Positions 1 to 10,854 of a stretch of DNA of 64,000 nucleotides are shown piece after piece. The translations under genes and the position numbers were made by a program. The notes under the pieces were generated by a model, which made no database searches, had not been told where the DNA came from, and saw nothing but the letters and a program-made list of their open reading frames with translations. The stretch lies in assembly GCA_030762935.1 (NCBI GenBank), contig CM060898.1, positions 96,764,781 to 96,828,780 of the forward strand, written 5' to 3'. How positions within the stretch are numbered: the first letter of the stretch is position 1; every line of letters starts with the position of its first letter. The DNA is from Hymenopus coronatus (Eukaryota; Arthropoda; Insecta; Mantodea; Hymenopodidae).

Positions 1-164
1 CTAAGGGGGTAGTTCACGCCTTTTTTGGCTACCGGACCGTGCTGCCCTCTGGTGGTAGTAGTCTTAAGTTCCGTTTACCGTCAGCAGTGGTGGCGGAGTC
101 TTGAGTTTCGCCACACCAGCCCCCCAGGGAGTCGAAAGGCTTACGGCTCGAAGAAATCCAGGAA

Positions 165-1100
165 TCACACTCTTCTTCCGGAGCGCGTCCTGGTTTCGCC
201 ATCTGCTGTGGATGAAGATGATGGTGGAGTTGTGGCTGGTGATGTGAGAGATTCATTTTGAGAGAGCTCTTCAGAAGTGCTTAGCGGATTGCGTGGTAAT
301 GTATTCCAAGGTCCGGGTGGTTCTGGAAGAAGGAAGGCAGGTTTTACCCAATCAATGCTGACCCACACAGATTTGTCACGGCTTTTTAACGTAAGCGTCT
401 TTCCATCGCGTTCCAAGATTCGATGCGGACCAGTGTAAGGGGGTTGAAGGGATCTTCTTACTGTGTCGTCTCGCAAGAACACGTGCGTGCAATCTTTCAG
501 GTCCTTGAAGACGAAGGAATCGTGTCGTCCGTGGTGTGACGGCTGTATAGGGTGAAGGCGTGACATCTGTCGTCGGAGTTTCACGACGAAATCTGTGGCG
601 TCATTGTGGTTTTGATGTTCCATTGCACACAACATTTCCCCTGGTAGGCGGAGTGGTTCCCCGTATACTAATTCTGCTGCAGAGGCACCAATGTCTTCTT
701 TGTATGCGCTGCGCATACCTAGTAGGACGATTGGTAATGCTTGGAGCCAAGACATGCCGGGATGGCACTTTATGGATGCCTTGAGTTGTCTGTGGAAGCG
801 TTCCACCATGCCATTGGAACATGGATGGAAGCTGGTAGTATGGGACCTTGAAGCACCAATTATCCTTCCCAAGTTTCGGAATAGCTGAGACTCGAACTGG
901 CGCCCTTGGTCTGTCGTAATGCGAGCAGGTGTTCCAAAACGAGAAATCCAACACTCAACGAAAGCCTCAGCGACTGCTTCTGCTGTGATATTCTCGAGGG
1001 GCTGGCCAGCGGGAGAATCTATCGACTGCTGTGAGGCAATATCTATAGGATCCAACTGTGGGATGCGGTGATTAGGTAGTACACTACTGAAAGTAAACAC
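165..1100 (-). pseudogene. Ty3/Gypsy integrase fragment (pol C-terminus)
   Basis: Integrase inserts the cDNA copy of an LTR retrotransposon into chromosomes. The open frame covers the second half of the catalytic core and the C-terminal domain. The core Asp lies in RITTDQGRQF and the catalytic Glu in NGMVERFHRQ, with 35 residues between them as in D,D(35)E integrases. The first catalytic Asp and the zinc-binding HHCC domain are missing. Downstream, PYTGPHRIL matches the GPY/F module typical of Gypsy integrases. Near 1000-1020 the expected core motif before the second Asp reads in another frame, indicating a small indel. The C-terminal tail stops shortly after TRSGRRV; a nonsense change there is possible. 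Upstream sequence up to 1100 does not look like integrase. This is a dead copy with no host function visible. Confidence 0.85.
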
Positions 1101-1346
1101 CGGTCACTTCTTAACAACTATTCATTAGTGATAATGATGTATACAGTTTGACACCGTTGGAATGGAGGAGCGCGAAACAACTTCCTGCTACGACCTCAGC
1201 CGCCAGACTGACCGTTTATTTTGCAGGGACGCTAAGGGGGTAGTTCGCACCTTTTTGGCTACCGGACTGTGCTGCCCTCTGGTGGTAGTAGTCTTAAGTT
1301 CCGTTTACCGTCAGCAGTGGTGGCGGAGTCTTTGAGTTTTGCCACA
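1101..1346 (-). repeat. 5' LTR region of the Gypsy element
   Basis: The part 1232-1346 repeats the sequence at 1-115. The rest (1101-1231) is probably LTR R/U5 plus leader. The inner LTR boundary and primer binding site were not identified with certainty. Confidence 0.6.
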
Positions 1347-2900
1347 CATTCATACATGAGAATAAAAGTATTTTTAAGCTTAACAATGAATATCATTCAT
1401 ACAATACAAGAATATTAACAGCAATCCATCCCCAACAACACAGACCAACCAAAAGTTTCCCATAAGTATTAATAAATAAACTCCCTGAGATTATTGAAGT
1501 CCCACAGAGCAAAACATTTAAGAAGTTGATAATCTACTCTTAAACTACAAACTTTATCCTATTGACAAATTTATCAATACATTGTTTTGGTAAATAAACC
1601 ATCCAGCTGCTTATCCGTAAATTAGTTGATTTTATAGCAATGAATCTTTGTTTGCTTCATGGGTCCTGTTCATTTGAGAAGTGCACTTTGGCTCATGAGA
1701 AAGCTTGATGACTGAATTCAAGACCACGATTAGAATTAGCATTTATTTATTCATTTTAATCACTTGTAAAATACAATGTATATAGAAGTGTGATCAGTTT
1801 GTTAAAGTATTGTGACTATACCCTGCAACCATAATTGTTGAACATGCTTGAACAGCTTGCTTCATAACTCACAGCTGACTGCTGGCATCCATTGTTACAC
1901 CCGTGCATTAGTGGACACATGTGCCAGTGGCAAGGTCTTTTGACATTGCAACCTACATGTTACACCTGTGAAGGTTTTGTAAGTGCAACTTTTTCTGGAA
2001 ATTTCCTGTCACATGATCAACATGCATAAAAAGGGGAACAAAGCCCTGCCCAGACTTCAGTTTTCACTGGGAATGCATCACTTGCAACAGTTGAGTAAGT
2101 TTAGATGCGAAATTTATAGCGAGCAGCAATTGTCACCACAGCAAACGTCAAAAAGAATTGTTACAAAAACTTGACAGTTGTTTTTGAGCAGATACTGTTT
2201 GTAATCAGTTTGTGGAAGAAATAAAGAGTTGTTGGAGATAAAGAGAGTTTTTGTTATAGTATGTATCATTTCTTTTTGATGAAGCCATGAATTCACTGTA
2301 TTCTTAAGGTACATAAATTCTATTTCTATCTGAAGAAGGTCTTACGAGTGTAGAAGACCAAGAGCTTGGTTTTAAAATCATACCTCACAATCAGTTGCAT
2401 ATTTATTACTAGTTTATTCAAAACATTACTCCTAATATTTCTTTTCCTATGTTTCATGTGACCGCAAGCTGAAGCTAATGCTAAACCTATAAAAATTGTA
2501 TTGTCTAGGATAAATGCATCCACATTATATACATATTACATTCTTATTTATATTCCTTGACAATGCCTATCTCTCTTGTAAAATTAAACAAAAATAAACT
2601 AATGAGGGATTCAAGCAATGCACTGCGACATTGTTACTAACTTAACCGTTCCATGAGTTGTTCAGTAAAGCTGAATATTCACGAAACCTAAACCAAGCAT
2701 AAGTCTGGCTTAAGTGGAATCTGTAGCTTACACCTTAACTGTGAAAACAGCCCTTAAACACAAAGATGTCTGACCAAACTTAGCCTATTGGAGACAGTTT
2801 ATTACAATTCAGACTTATAAATTTTGGTTGGTATATGCTCAATGCCATTTAAAATAAACTAAGATTATGTAAATAAGTAGTATTATATAAAGTGGAGCAA
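1347..2900. other. AT-rich sequence without recognised gene
   Basis: Only short chance frames occur here. No exon with splice sites and no repeat boundary was recognised. It lies downstream of the last visible ORP exon and may be intron or 3' flank; the missing C-terminal ORP coding sequence was searched for and not seen. Confidence 0.5.
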
Positions 2901-3182
2901 AATTGAGTTTTATTTATGGATGCTCTTTAACTGCTGTGGTTCTTAGCATCTCATTCTATATTGGCTGTGAAAGACAACTTAATTTTGCTTAAAGGCGTCT
3001 TTGTCAGACTTGAGGTTTTTTTTTAAGTGCCATTAACCTATGACATGGGAACAATGGTTTTACTTCCCTTCTGAAGGAAGCCATACTAAGGATTTTTACA
3101 TCCAAAAAAATATGTCGCCCTCCACTAGGTTTGAATCTGCATCCTTAGGAACTAGACTGTTACCCCTAGACCATGAGGACAA
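2901..3182 (-). repeat. tRNA-derived SINE, family A (variant head)
   Basis: The body matches the other family A copies (tail side with TTATTTATGGATGCTCTTTA, then the blocks around TTAATTTTGCT and GGAAGCCAT). Read on the minus strand the head starts near 3182 with TCCTCATGGTCTAGGGGTAA and carries a B-box-like ATTCAAACC. The first ~50 bases differ from the head of the other copies, so this may be a subfamily with another tRNA origin. Such elements are transcribed by RNA polymerase III and moved by LINE enzymes. Confidence 0.75.
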
Positions 3183-3559
3183 CATAAAAGATTATAATAA
3201 TGTGGGGGAAGTCACGATTTACTTAAATGCTTTATTCTCAATTTATGTCTATTTACTCCTGGGAATGTCTTTCCCATTGTCAACTGTGCAGTTAACTGGC
3301 ACTCCCATGGATGACTTGGTTCTGCTTGGCATTGTAATACCTACTGTACTAGTTAACCAAATTAGGTCATCATTGGCAGGCATTTCAAATTTCATTACCT
3401 CCTCTTTATTCTTGATATAATGTAATGTAATTTATTTGCATCCAGTTAATCAATCTTGCATAGATTTGGACATATCAGCCTTATTTTTTAGATTACATTC
3501 AATTAAAAATTTCTACAATTTTGTAAATTTATAGCTCATTTAAATTATATAGACCCTTA
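3183..3559. other. no recognised feature
   Basis: A 126-codon open frame begins in the SINE (3040) and runs on to 3420, but its first third is SINE sequence. Nothing in the rest resembles a known protein or splice-bounded exon. Confidence 0.4.
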
Positions 3560-4180
3560 TTTATTAAATATTCTTTTAATTTACATTTAAATTGCATTTT
3601 TTAAGTATTTGTAACAGTTTTAATTGTGATGGTAATCTATTGAAAAGCTTTATACCTCTTATCCTATTATCTTTCTCTGTAATACCTCTATTTAAATTAT
3701 GCCTATGGAAGTCAAAATTATTACTTGTGTTATGTTCACGTGGTTGATAATTTCTTATTAAATTCTGTTTATCAATTATGTACAATATAATCCTATAAAC
3801 ATACAGAGAATAGATGGTAAATATTTTATTATTGATGAATATGTCCCTGCATGGGTCCCTTGGTTTTAATTTGTATATCAGTCGGATGATCTTTTTTGAA
3901 GAATAAATATTTTATCCAGATTAGTTTTTGAAAAGAGCCCCAAATTTCTATTCCTTACACTAAGTGTGAATAAATGCAACCAAAATAAATAACTTTCAAA
4001 ATGTGAGTATCCCCATACATCTGAAAATACCTTAATAGAAAAATTGATTTGCTGATGGCACTACAAATATGATTAATATATTCTACTCATTTTAGCTGAT
4101 TATCAACAATTATGCCTAGAAATGTATGTGATTTTATTTCCTCTATAGTGAAAAGTGCATTGAAATAAAGGGTGATTATA
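3560..4180 (-). pseudogene. LINE reverse transcriptase, C-terminal fragment
   Basis: Read from 4150 down to 3576, several frames together give the end of a non-LTR reverse transcriptase: a FLGIIVDNQL-like block, an AISKSIFLLRYF block, a YGIEIWGS-like block, and the terminal RGIKLFNRLPSQLK block followed by a stop. This order is that of the RT thumb/C-terminus of Jockey/CR1-group LINEs. Frameshifts and stops break it repeatedly. It is a 5'-truncated, dead copy, the usual outcome of LINE insertion. The clade is an inference from motif style. Confidence 0.75.
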
Positions 4181-4990
4181 TTGAAAATAGCATCTTTGTT
4201 TTATTTTTATATTGTAAAAAAAATAATCAGGCCAAAAACTTTTGGAACCTACCTTGTAGTTTGTGCATCACTGTAATAAGCACTGAGCTATAAAATTGGT
4301 TAGATAATGCAATTGCCTGGCAAGCCACTAACTATAGAAACTGTAAATGTAAAGGATCAGGCATTGATGCTAGTCTCTCTTGTATGGCATTTCATTCTTT
4401 CTATACTCAATTTCAAATGATATTAAGTTATCTTTTTGAAAATTTAAAATCCAGGAGTGTGTTAAAACCCCTGTAGCTAATGGCTGCCATGACTAAACTT
4501 TCAAGCGAATCCCATAATTTGGCCTGGTCTAAGACTTAATACATGAAGATATGCTACTGCTACTTGTTAATAATATTGATGACTGGCTCAGAATATCTGA
4601 ATCACAATGTGAGTATGGCCATGAGTTTTTATATGGGCATGCTTTGACAAGTAGAGAGAGACCAACCATCAAATGTATTTCTGATGCCTATCATTTGTAG
4701 AGATTGGCTGCAAACAATGGTGCCTCTATTTGAAATTCTGACAAAAGTGTAGCCATAAATAATGCCACAAACTATTTTATGAATATGTGAAAATGGGTTT
4801 GAGATTTTTAATTTTCTTTTAATGTGCTATTTACAATTTTTTTACAATTTTTACCTATCAGACTTCAAAATGTCCCCATTAGTTCTCAAACTCTTTGGCT
4901 GCCATCTATTGCAGAATGGATATCAATCAGGAAATCTGCCAGTGCTACAAGGAATAATTCAAACTTTCAAGTGAAACATGTGTTTTCTTG
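4181..4990. other. no recognised gene; possible decayed transposon flank
   Basis: AT-rich sequence. A stretch at 4230-4262 resembles a Tc1/mariner terminal end (see rejected items). 4700-4990 may be the 3' end of the transposase fossil that follows, but no motif is clear. Confidence 0.35.
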
Positions 4991-5900
4991 GAGACATTCC
5001 TTCTAGCATTATCACAGTGTGAAGTCCCAGGGGTGCCAATCGAGGCTACTAGAGGACCAATCTGCAATGGAGTCTGGTACTGGCCTGCAACACTGTTGTG
5101 TCATCCTTGCTTATGAACTGGTGCTGAATCCTTCTGAAAGGTTCAGCTTTCATTGTTGAACATGGTGTCACTCAAATCCTTCCAAATAGATTCCAGAACT
5201 GTTGGCACATATACCCTGCCATTTGTTCTTACTCCTTTCTCACAAAAATGAAGCCTGATGGCGCCTTCATTACTCACTCCACCCCAACCATGATTGAGAA
5301 GGGATGGCAACTTTTCTGAACCTTAGAAGCTGTCTCATATGCTTCCCAAGAGCTTGCCACATATACCCTATCGTTTTGGCAGTTAAAACTCTCTTCATTG
5401 GTCATTATTGTCTCATCAGTAAAGAGAATTTCCCAATGCCCATTGATGGCATACTGCTGCTCTCCGTGGTGTAATGGTTACCACACTGCCTTCATATACC
5501 CAAGGTCGTGGGTTCAAACCTGGTGGAGGACGATGGATTTTTTCAGATGTAAAAATCCTTAGCATGGCTAAGAAAAGCCATTGGTCCCGTGTCATAGATT
5601 TACAGCAGGTAAAAGAACCTCAAGCCTGATAGGGAGGCCTCTGAGCAAAATTAAGCAATTTAGAATGGGATGCTGAGAACCACAGTAGTTAAGAGTGTCC
5701 ATAAATGCAGGAAGTGTCTTGATTTCAGTTTCCTCTGTTGCTTCAACTGTGGATGTTGGGAAATATCTGTGCTCCACCACAAGGTCTTCGAAAAGTACAC
5801 TGGATATTGACCGTGGGGAAATGTTGAGCTCCCATCCCTTTATCATTTGTGTCTGAACTGGAATTCACCGAATACGAGCAGCCAGTAATCTCACCTTGTA
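4991..5900 (-). pseudogene. Tc1/mariner-superfamily transposase fossil
   Basis: On the minus strand 5875-5708 gives a helix-turn-helix-like N-terminal block (GWELNISPRSISSV). After an inserted SINE, 5456 downward gives ILFTDETIMTNEESFNCQND, then blocks like HPFSIMVGVE, FVRKE and MFNNE, and a QDSAPVHK-like catalytic motif across frames. The DET and QDSAP motifs are the first two Asp sites of IS630/Tc1/mariner DDE/D enzymes. Several stops and frameshifts are present, and terminal inverted repeats were not found with confidence. An inactive cut-and-paste transposon, older than the SINE inside it. Confidence 0.7.
5457..5707 (+). repeat. tRNA-derived SINE, family A
   Basis: Head at 5461 with a tRNA-like A-box region (GTGGTGTAATGGTTACC) and B-box GGTTCAAACC at 5513-5522, then the common body ending in ...GTCCATAAAT. 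It interrupts a transposase fossil. It is the only family A copy here in plus orientation. Confidence 0.85.
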
Positions 5901-6538
5901 GGAGCAACCAACTCTCAAGTGATCTTTTTTACATTGCTGACTTGTCCAGTAAACAAACCTCCTGCTGATTTTCAGTGTTTCAGGATTTGGAAAGTTACTT
6001 TTAAACTAGTGCAAGGCAAAAGTGATTTCATAATCATCTCATTCCATGCTTAAGTGATGAAGAGCCATTCCTTTCTCTTTCACTGTCGAACACACATTGG
6101 TCAGGATTAACCTTTGGCATTAGGATTACTTGCAAAACCAGTTCCATTGTCCAGTCAAAAGTTTGTGGCAATATTTATTGCTAAACTGGGTACAATGCAA
6201 AGCTGTTCTTTCATACAAAAGAAATGTAAATTCATTTAGTTTTAAGAAAATAATGTTCTGACATAAAAGCTACATTTGCAATGTTTTTGTCATCGCAAAT
6301 GTGAAAAATAAATGTCCCTAGTTATAAGCGATTAAAATAAAAAAGGCCTAAATGATGGTTATGCAATAAAATGTTGGAGAGCATTTGGAAACAAAGTTAA
6401 TAATATCCTACTCTGAAGTAACTAAGTATATTAGGAACAGAAATACTGCCTCCTTGTAGTTTATTTTTCTCAAAAACTGAAACAGATTAAAGAAATTCAC
6501 AGAATAAATAGGTGGGAATAAAAGAACCATATACATAC
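5901..6538. other. intron or 3' flank of the ORP gene, no feature seen
   Basis: Sequence between the transposase fossil and the last recognised ORP exon. No continuation of the ORP reading frame was found, so the next exon is probably left of the window or too short to recognise. Confidence 0.4.
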
Positions 6539-6665
6539 TTTTGATCTGGCCGGAAACGTGTGTCTGTTATTGGAAGATATTTGGCCATATCTGGGTCCAA
6601 CTCATTCAGTTCCATTGCAAATCTTGTGAAACCATAATACATCTCATAGTCCTCTGGCATTGTAC
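6539..6665 (-). CDS. OSBPL3/6/7-like: ORP exon: ORD C-terminal part
   Basis: The acceptor TTCTGCAG precedes GT ACA ATG, completing a Gly codon split after its first base in the exon at 8350. The exon encodes TMPEDYEMYYGFTRFAMELN and ends near RFRPDQK at a GTATGT donor with two bases of the next codon. The block YYGFTRFAMELNEL is a hallmark of ORP lipid-binding domains, and the Asp-Xaa-Arg-Phe-Arg-Pro-Asp stretch is close to its end. The remaining C-terminal helix (usually 70-80 residues) should follow in the next exon, which was not found in 1-6538. High similarity in family-specific motifs leaves little doubt. Confidence 0.93.
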
Positions 6666-6968
6666 CTGCAGAATATATTGTACCTTATAATAAATGCAGG
6701 TTAAACCCCAGAAAAGAAGGACAAAAGCCAAACCTTTCTGTCTCATGCATATAATGTCACCAAGTTTCAATTCTGTATAGACATAATTATTATGACTATT
6801 TCATAAATACAGATATGATAAATCATCATAACAAAGCTAAACTTATAAATTTTAAGTCAAATAAACTTCTTTGGTATGTTAGTCTAGAAAAATATAATGG
6901 AGCATTTACTTCCGTAACACTGAAAGCTCTGTTATTATAACTATTAGAATATTAACTCGGAGAACAAA

Positions 6969-7010
<42 letters not shown>
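6969..7010. repeat. (ATT)n microsatellite
   Basis: About fourteen uninterrupted ATT units. Confidence 0.95.
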
Positions 7011-7011
<1 letters not shown>

Positions 7012-7672
7012 CAGATAATATTTTTCTTAACAAAACATTTCACATCTCTTCACAATGAAAATTAAACATAAGCATAATGTGAATTTAAACTAGACGATTT
7101 ATACTGTAATGAAACCATTCAAAATAAACCACATAAGCATAAAAATAAACATGGAATTAAAACATACCAAACTGGCCAATGAAAGAACAATTTTCATCAT
7201 ATGATTAGTCTTACATCATATTTTTCGTCACCATATGTCAACTTAGTAACAGCCTTTCAGTCTAAGATCACAGACCAGAAATCACTAGAATTATATATAT
7301 AAAGATCACAACAAAACAAATCGTGATTGTCTATGATGCTTTTTGTTAAGTTTCACATCTAGCTCTTATTTGTTTTGATACATGTACATATCCCCTTCTC
7401 TCTGTAGTTGTTTTGAGGGCTGCCTTGTTAGCCTAGCTTTCATGCTCTCTTGTGACTCTATTATTTATGTTTGCATATAAGCTTATGCCTACGTTTTTTG
7501 TCATGTTAATATTTAATTTTAATTATAAATGGAAACTTACTCTCAAATAACTTATTAATGCAGCTGTTTGGATGGTTGAAGCTATTCTGCTAGTAGCTTG
7601 CTGCTAAGAGTACTGTAATTGCACTAGCAGCAAAAACCACTTCAAACTTTACGATTGTATAATAGCAGACTA

Positions 7673-8030
7673 TTAGAAAGATAGAGTCAGACTGAAAAAT
7701 TCAATACCATAGCTGGGATTTAAACTACGGATCTCCCAGTCTCTGTCTGATTGATCTAACCACTGAGCTACCATGGCAACATGCTGACTTGAACCTTAAG
7801 TTTCCCAACTGACTCATTTTCCCAGAAAATCACAAGATCTCATTATTCTGAGATGACATACCCCAATGTCAATTATGACTTACAATGCCATAAGTAGTCA
7901 GTTGGGGAATTTAATGTAGTGTCAGCATGTTGCAAAAGTACCTCAGTGGTTTGAGCAATCAGATGGAAATTTGTGGAATATCTCCTGGTTATCGTATTGA
8001 ATTTTTCAGCCTGGCTACCTTTCCAATTCC
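7673..8030. mobile_element. Foldback element with two outward tRNA-like heads (copy 1)
   Basis: Two arms of about 140 bases form an imperfect inverted repeat around a centre at ~7821-7895. Matching blocks are GCTGAAAAATTCAATAC at the outer ends and GCAACATGCTGAC plus CCCAACTGACT towards the centre. Read outward on the minus strand, the left arm holds TGGTAGCTCAGTGGTTAGA (a good Pol III A box) and, ~50 bases on, AGTTTAAATCC (B-box-like). The right arm read on the plus strand holds ACCTCAGTGGTTTGAGC at the same place. The centre matches copy 2 (27463-27780) in reverse orientation. No coding capacity. Confidence 0.7.
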
Positions 8031-8349
8031 TGTCCTATACTTATGTCCTATGGCTTATGTGGAAAAACCAATTAATGAACAATAGCAGACAGCATTTGCA
8101 CTTTGAAAGAAATGTCCCTGAGGTTAAATCAGCAAACTTTTCACATCAAAAAAGTCCTTCCTGTAGTTATTGAGGTAATCACTGCATGCTCTAGTGGCAA
8201 ATAAGAACTATAGAAAACCTCTCTAAAAAGTTCTTACATGTGCCAGTTAGGATGGTGTGTGTTTTCTAACTAGTGCCCAGTACAAACTGTTCTCATGTTA
8301 GCTACTATAGAGAACGTTTATCAAGATTGTTGTTACATTCTGCACATAC
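8031..8349. other. intron sequence, nothing recognised
   Basis: A short stretch between the foldback element and the next exon; no feature was seen. Confidence 0.4.
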
Positions 8350-8494
8350 CTGGTCTCCATATACACCTTGCTGAGGGTGCTACACCACAATAAAGAGCCT
8401 CACTCCATTTGCCAAACAAGTTGCGCACCACTTTACCATCTTCATTTGATACTACACCAAACACTTCATGACGTTTAGCTGACCAGTAGCTTGC
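8350..8494 (-). CDS. OSBPL3/6/7-like: ORP exon: ORD middle, LFGKWSEALYCG block
   Basis: The acceptor TTCTTGTTTAG is followed by GCA AGC TAC TGG in phase 0, continuing from LTFVK of the exon at 14616. It encodes ASYWSAKRHEVFGVVSNEDG, then a Leu-Phe-Gly-Lys-Trp block and SARCIWRP. It ends with the first base of a Gly codon at the donor GTATGT. In ORPs this region forms late strands of the lipid-binding barrel; the GKW and CIWRPG motifs are typical of the ORP3/6/7 group. Length is 145 nt with no stop in frame. Confidence 0.95.
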
Positions 8495-9399
8495 CTAAAC
8501 AAGAAATTATTTTAAAGCGAAATGTAGTCCACATTCCTTTGTTCACAGAAAACTGTTTTATGCATCTGAACAAGTAGAAAAAAATCTATACTTTTCTTTC
8601 TTTCTTTCTTTCCTCCACTGTTTAATGCTCCATAACCAAGGCTTATTTTAATAACTCAAGACTATTAATCGCAATGGAAAGCAAAACAGCATTTTTGTTC
8701 ATAACACTTCATGAATAAGAATGGAAATACATATTGATGACCTTATTGACAGCAAAACAGAGAATTGATTTTGTACATTGCAACATCATTTGTTTGTAAC
8801 TAACCACCATCTGTTTCCAATTCCACCAACATAATGCAGATTAAAACCAAAGCCAAAATTCTACAGAGTAAACATTGAATTAAATATCTTCCTCCATTTA
8901 GAAAACATTGATTAAAAAAAATTAAAATGAAATATATCTTAACATTGTAATAAACTGATTGATCTGGGATGGTTGGAAATTTTATAAATATTTCTAACTA
9001 CATCTTAAGGGTTCTTTGATCCACTAAACAAAGATACTATTTCTGAATCCTCTACTCATGCTAATAAGATGTGATTGTCACATTGATGGCACCGATTGTG
9101 TTGCACCTTTTTTAGAGTGAAAATACATTGAAAACAAGAATATTTGTCTCTCAACTTTCTTTTCTAAAGGGTACTCTGGAAAAAAAATACAAAGTTTTAA
9201 GTTGTAGCATTTGACTTTAGTCCATCTTCTGTTCAACAATCAGCTGCCTGGTACTATGGCAGGTGCTGATAATGAGCGTTATCTGTATCAAAAACTGCAC
9301 TAAAGATAACTTACAATCAAGATTTCATGTTGCAAAGGCAAAACCGGAAACAACTATATTTCATTTTTTCTTTGTGATGGGTGCCTCCAAGAAAAAATC

Positions 9400-10575
9400 T
9401 GATATGTTACACTCACATGACTTTCTCTAGCTGCTCTACAAATTTCTTACAAAAGATTATTCTTCTTTCTACACAATACTATTTGAGATAAAATATCAGC
9501 AGAATGTTCTTATTACTTAGTTCCTTATGAATAGAAGGGAACTGAAGGAATGAGCTATACTAAAGTGATAGTGAAATGTTTTAAGCTATCGTTATGCGAT
9601 TGTCAATGCAAATTGCTTCTTTGCTTGGCCAGGAGTAGAAAAAAAGAAAAACGAACACTTCCTGTCTGAGAAAAGTATAATTACTTTACAACTGAAACCA
9701 ATAACCAGAAATATCTTGGTAAGTTACCTCTGCAACAAAAAAGTAAAGGACATAAATTGTGTGTTTTGACGAAATCTACATTTTTTGTGTAGCAAGTTCT
9801 TGTCTATCTCTTGCGGTTTAGCACTTAAGCAAAATTCGGCATAATTCATCCAGAACAAAAAAAAGTCTTCAGAGGCTATTCCCAGAAAATTGAAGATATG
9901 CATTTTATTTGGAATGTAAATATCTTTAATATACAGTATTTTAATCAAAATCTTTAGAACCATTTTTGAGAAAATCAAAATTTTCAAACATTTTTCCATA
10001 AAAAATGTAAGTGGCATTTTATTTATGGATGCTCTAACTGCTGTGGTTCTCAGTGTCCCATTCTACACTGGGCGTGAAAGACCGCTTAATTTTGCTCATA
10101 GGCCTCTCTATCAGGTTTGAGGTTCTTTTACTTCCCTTCCAAAGGAAGCCATGCTAAGGATTTTTACGCCATTGTCCTCTGCTGGGTTTGAACCCGTGAC
10201 CTTGGGTATATGAAGTTAGCATGGTAACTATTACACCATGGAGGGTGACCCAAAAAAAAAAAAAAAAAATCCATGTAAAGGGCAGTTTGTGGTGGGGGGA
10301 TTTTTTTTGAAAATCTTTGTGTCGCGTGCTTGGAAGATACTTAACCTAAATACCAAGTTTGGTATTTAATGGTCTTTTAGTTTTTGAGCATGCACACAAC
10401 ACGTATGCGCACATGCACACACACATGGACTTTTTTCTAAAAATGCTTTTTTCAGACTCAGGGGATCCTGAAACATATACTTCCGGTGAAATCTCAACAT
10501 CAAATTTTTGGGTGCAATACAATACCTTCTCTATCCACTATGAACATTGTACATGTGGGCTGTAGAAAGTAAAAA
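9400..10575 (-). mobile_element. Family U repeat, copy a
   Basis: An unclassified interspersed repeat read here on the minus strand. It matches copies b, g and h in long blocks, for example GGCTCTAACGATTTTGATTA-like and TCTGAAGAC-like segments. An inverted motif ACTTTCTCTAGC lies near one end (9420) and a decayed ACTTTCTACAGC at the other (10570). The copy is split by a family A SINE (10000-10269). A part of the frame shared with other copies is open at 9724-10017 but frameshifted near its end. Confidence 0.7.
10000..10269 (-). repeat. tRNA-derived SINE, family A, inside U copy a
   Basis: Head near 10247 (minus strand GGTCACCCTCCATGGTGTAA), B box GGGTTCAAACCC read on the minus strand near 10187-10198, tail with TTTATTTATGGATGCTC on the plus strand. 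Both sides of the U copy rejoin at TCCAT, a likely short site duplication. An A-run of ~19 flanks the head end. The SINE is younger than the U insertion. Confidence 0.85.
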
Positions 10576-10854
10576 CTGAAGAGAATAGATATTGCACATT
10601 TTTATAAGCTCTCTCATTTAATACTTTTTAAGCACCATATAGGCACTGAATTAAATATTATTAGTGAATCATTCTGCTTTAAAAATAATTTTTTTTCTTG
10701 TCAAACGTGGGCTTTAGGAGAGAAGACTGAGGCCTTGATTGTTTTCATTTTCAATCTACTTTTACTAAATAAAATCCCAGATCAATCTGTAACATGAATG
10801 TGAAAATGTCCCAATGTAAGCTTCATTCTTTTAGAGTAGCATGCATTAAAGTTG

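Larger units (their letters stand above)
1..1346 (-). mobile_element. Ty3/Gypsy LTR retrotransposon, internally deleted
   Basis: The element lies on the minus strand between two direct repeats: 1232-1346 (5' LTR side) and 1-115 (start of the 3' LTR, cut by the window edge). Read on the minus strand both repeats begin TGTGGC, and they are about 95% alike over the shared 115 bases. Just inside the 3' LTR (116-125 on the plus strand) is a G-rich minus-strand run that fits a polypurine tract. An AATAAA on the minus strand near 1216-1221 would suit an LTR polyadenylation signal. Between the LTRs only the integrase end of pol remains; gag, protease, reverse transcriptase and RNase H are absent. The loss is inferred to be a large internal deletion. 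The call rests on the integrase core and LTR pair. The site duplication cannot be tested because the left end is outside the window. Confidence 0.85.
6666..8349 (-). other. ORP intron (1.7 kb)
   Basis: Contains an (ATT)n microsatellite at 6969-7010 and the foldback element at 7673-8030. The rest is AT-rich with no recognised feature. Confidence 0.7.

Noticed and set aside
3040..3420. 126-codon open frame as a gene
   Set aside because: Its first third is SINE sequence read antisense; the rest has no recognisable domain.
4230..4262. Terminal repeat of a Tc1/mariner element (CAAAAACTTTTGGAACCTAC...)
   Set aside because: Resembles the end of such elements but no partner end or transposase was found at a suitable distance to the left.
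5461..5535. tRNA gene
   Set aside because: A- and B-box-like sequence is present, but it is joined to the SINE body found in six other copies, and no complete cloverleaf with acceptor stem was made out.
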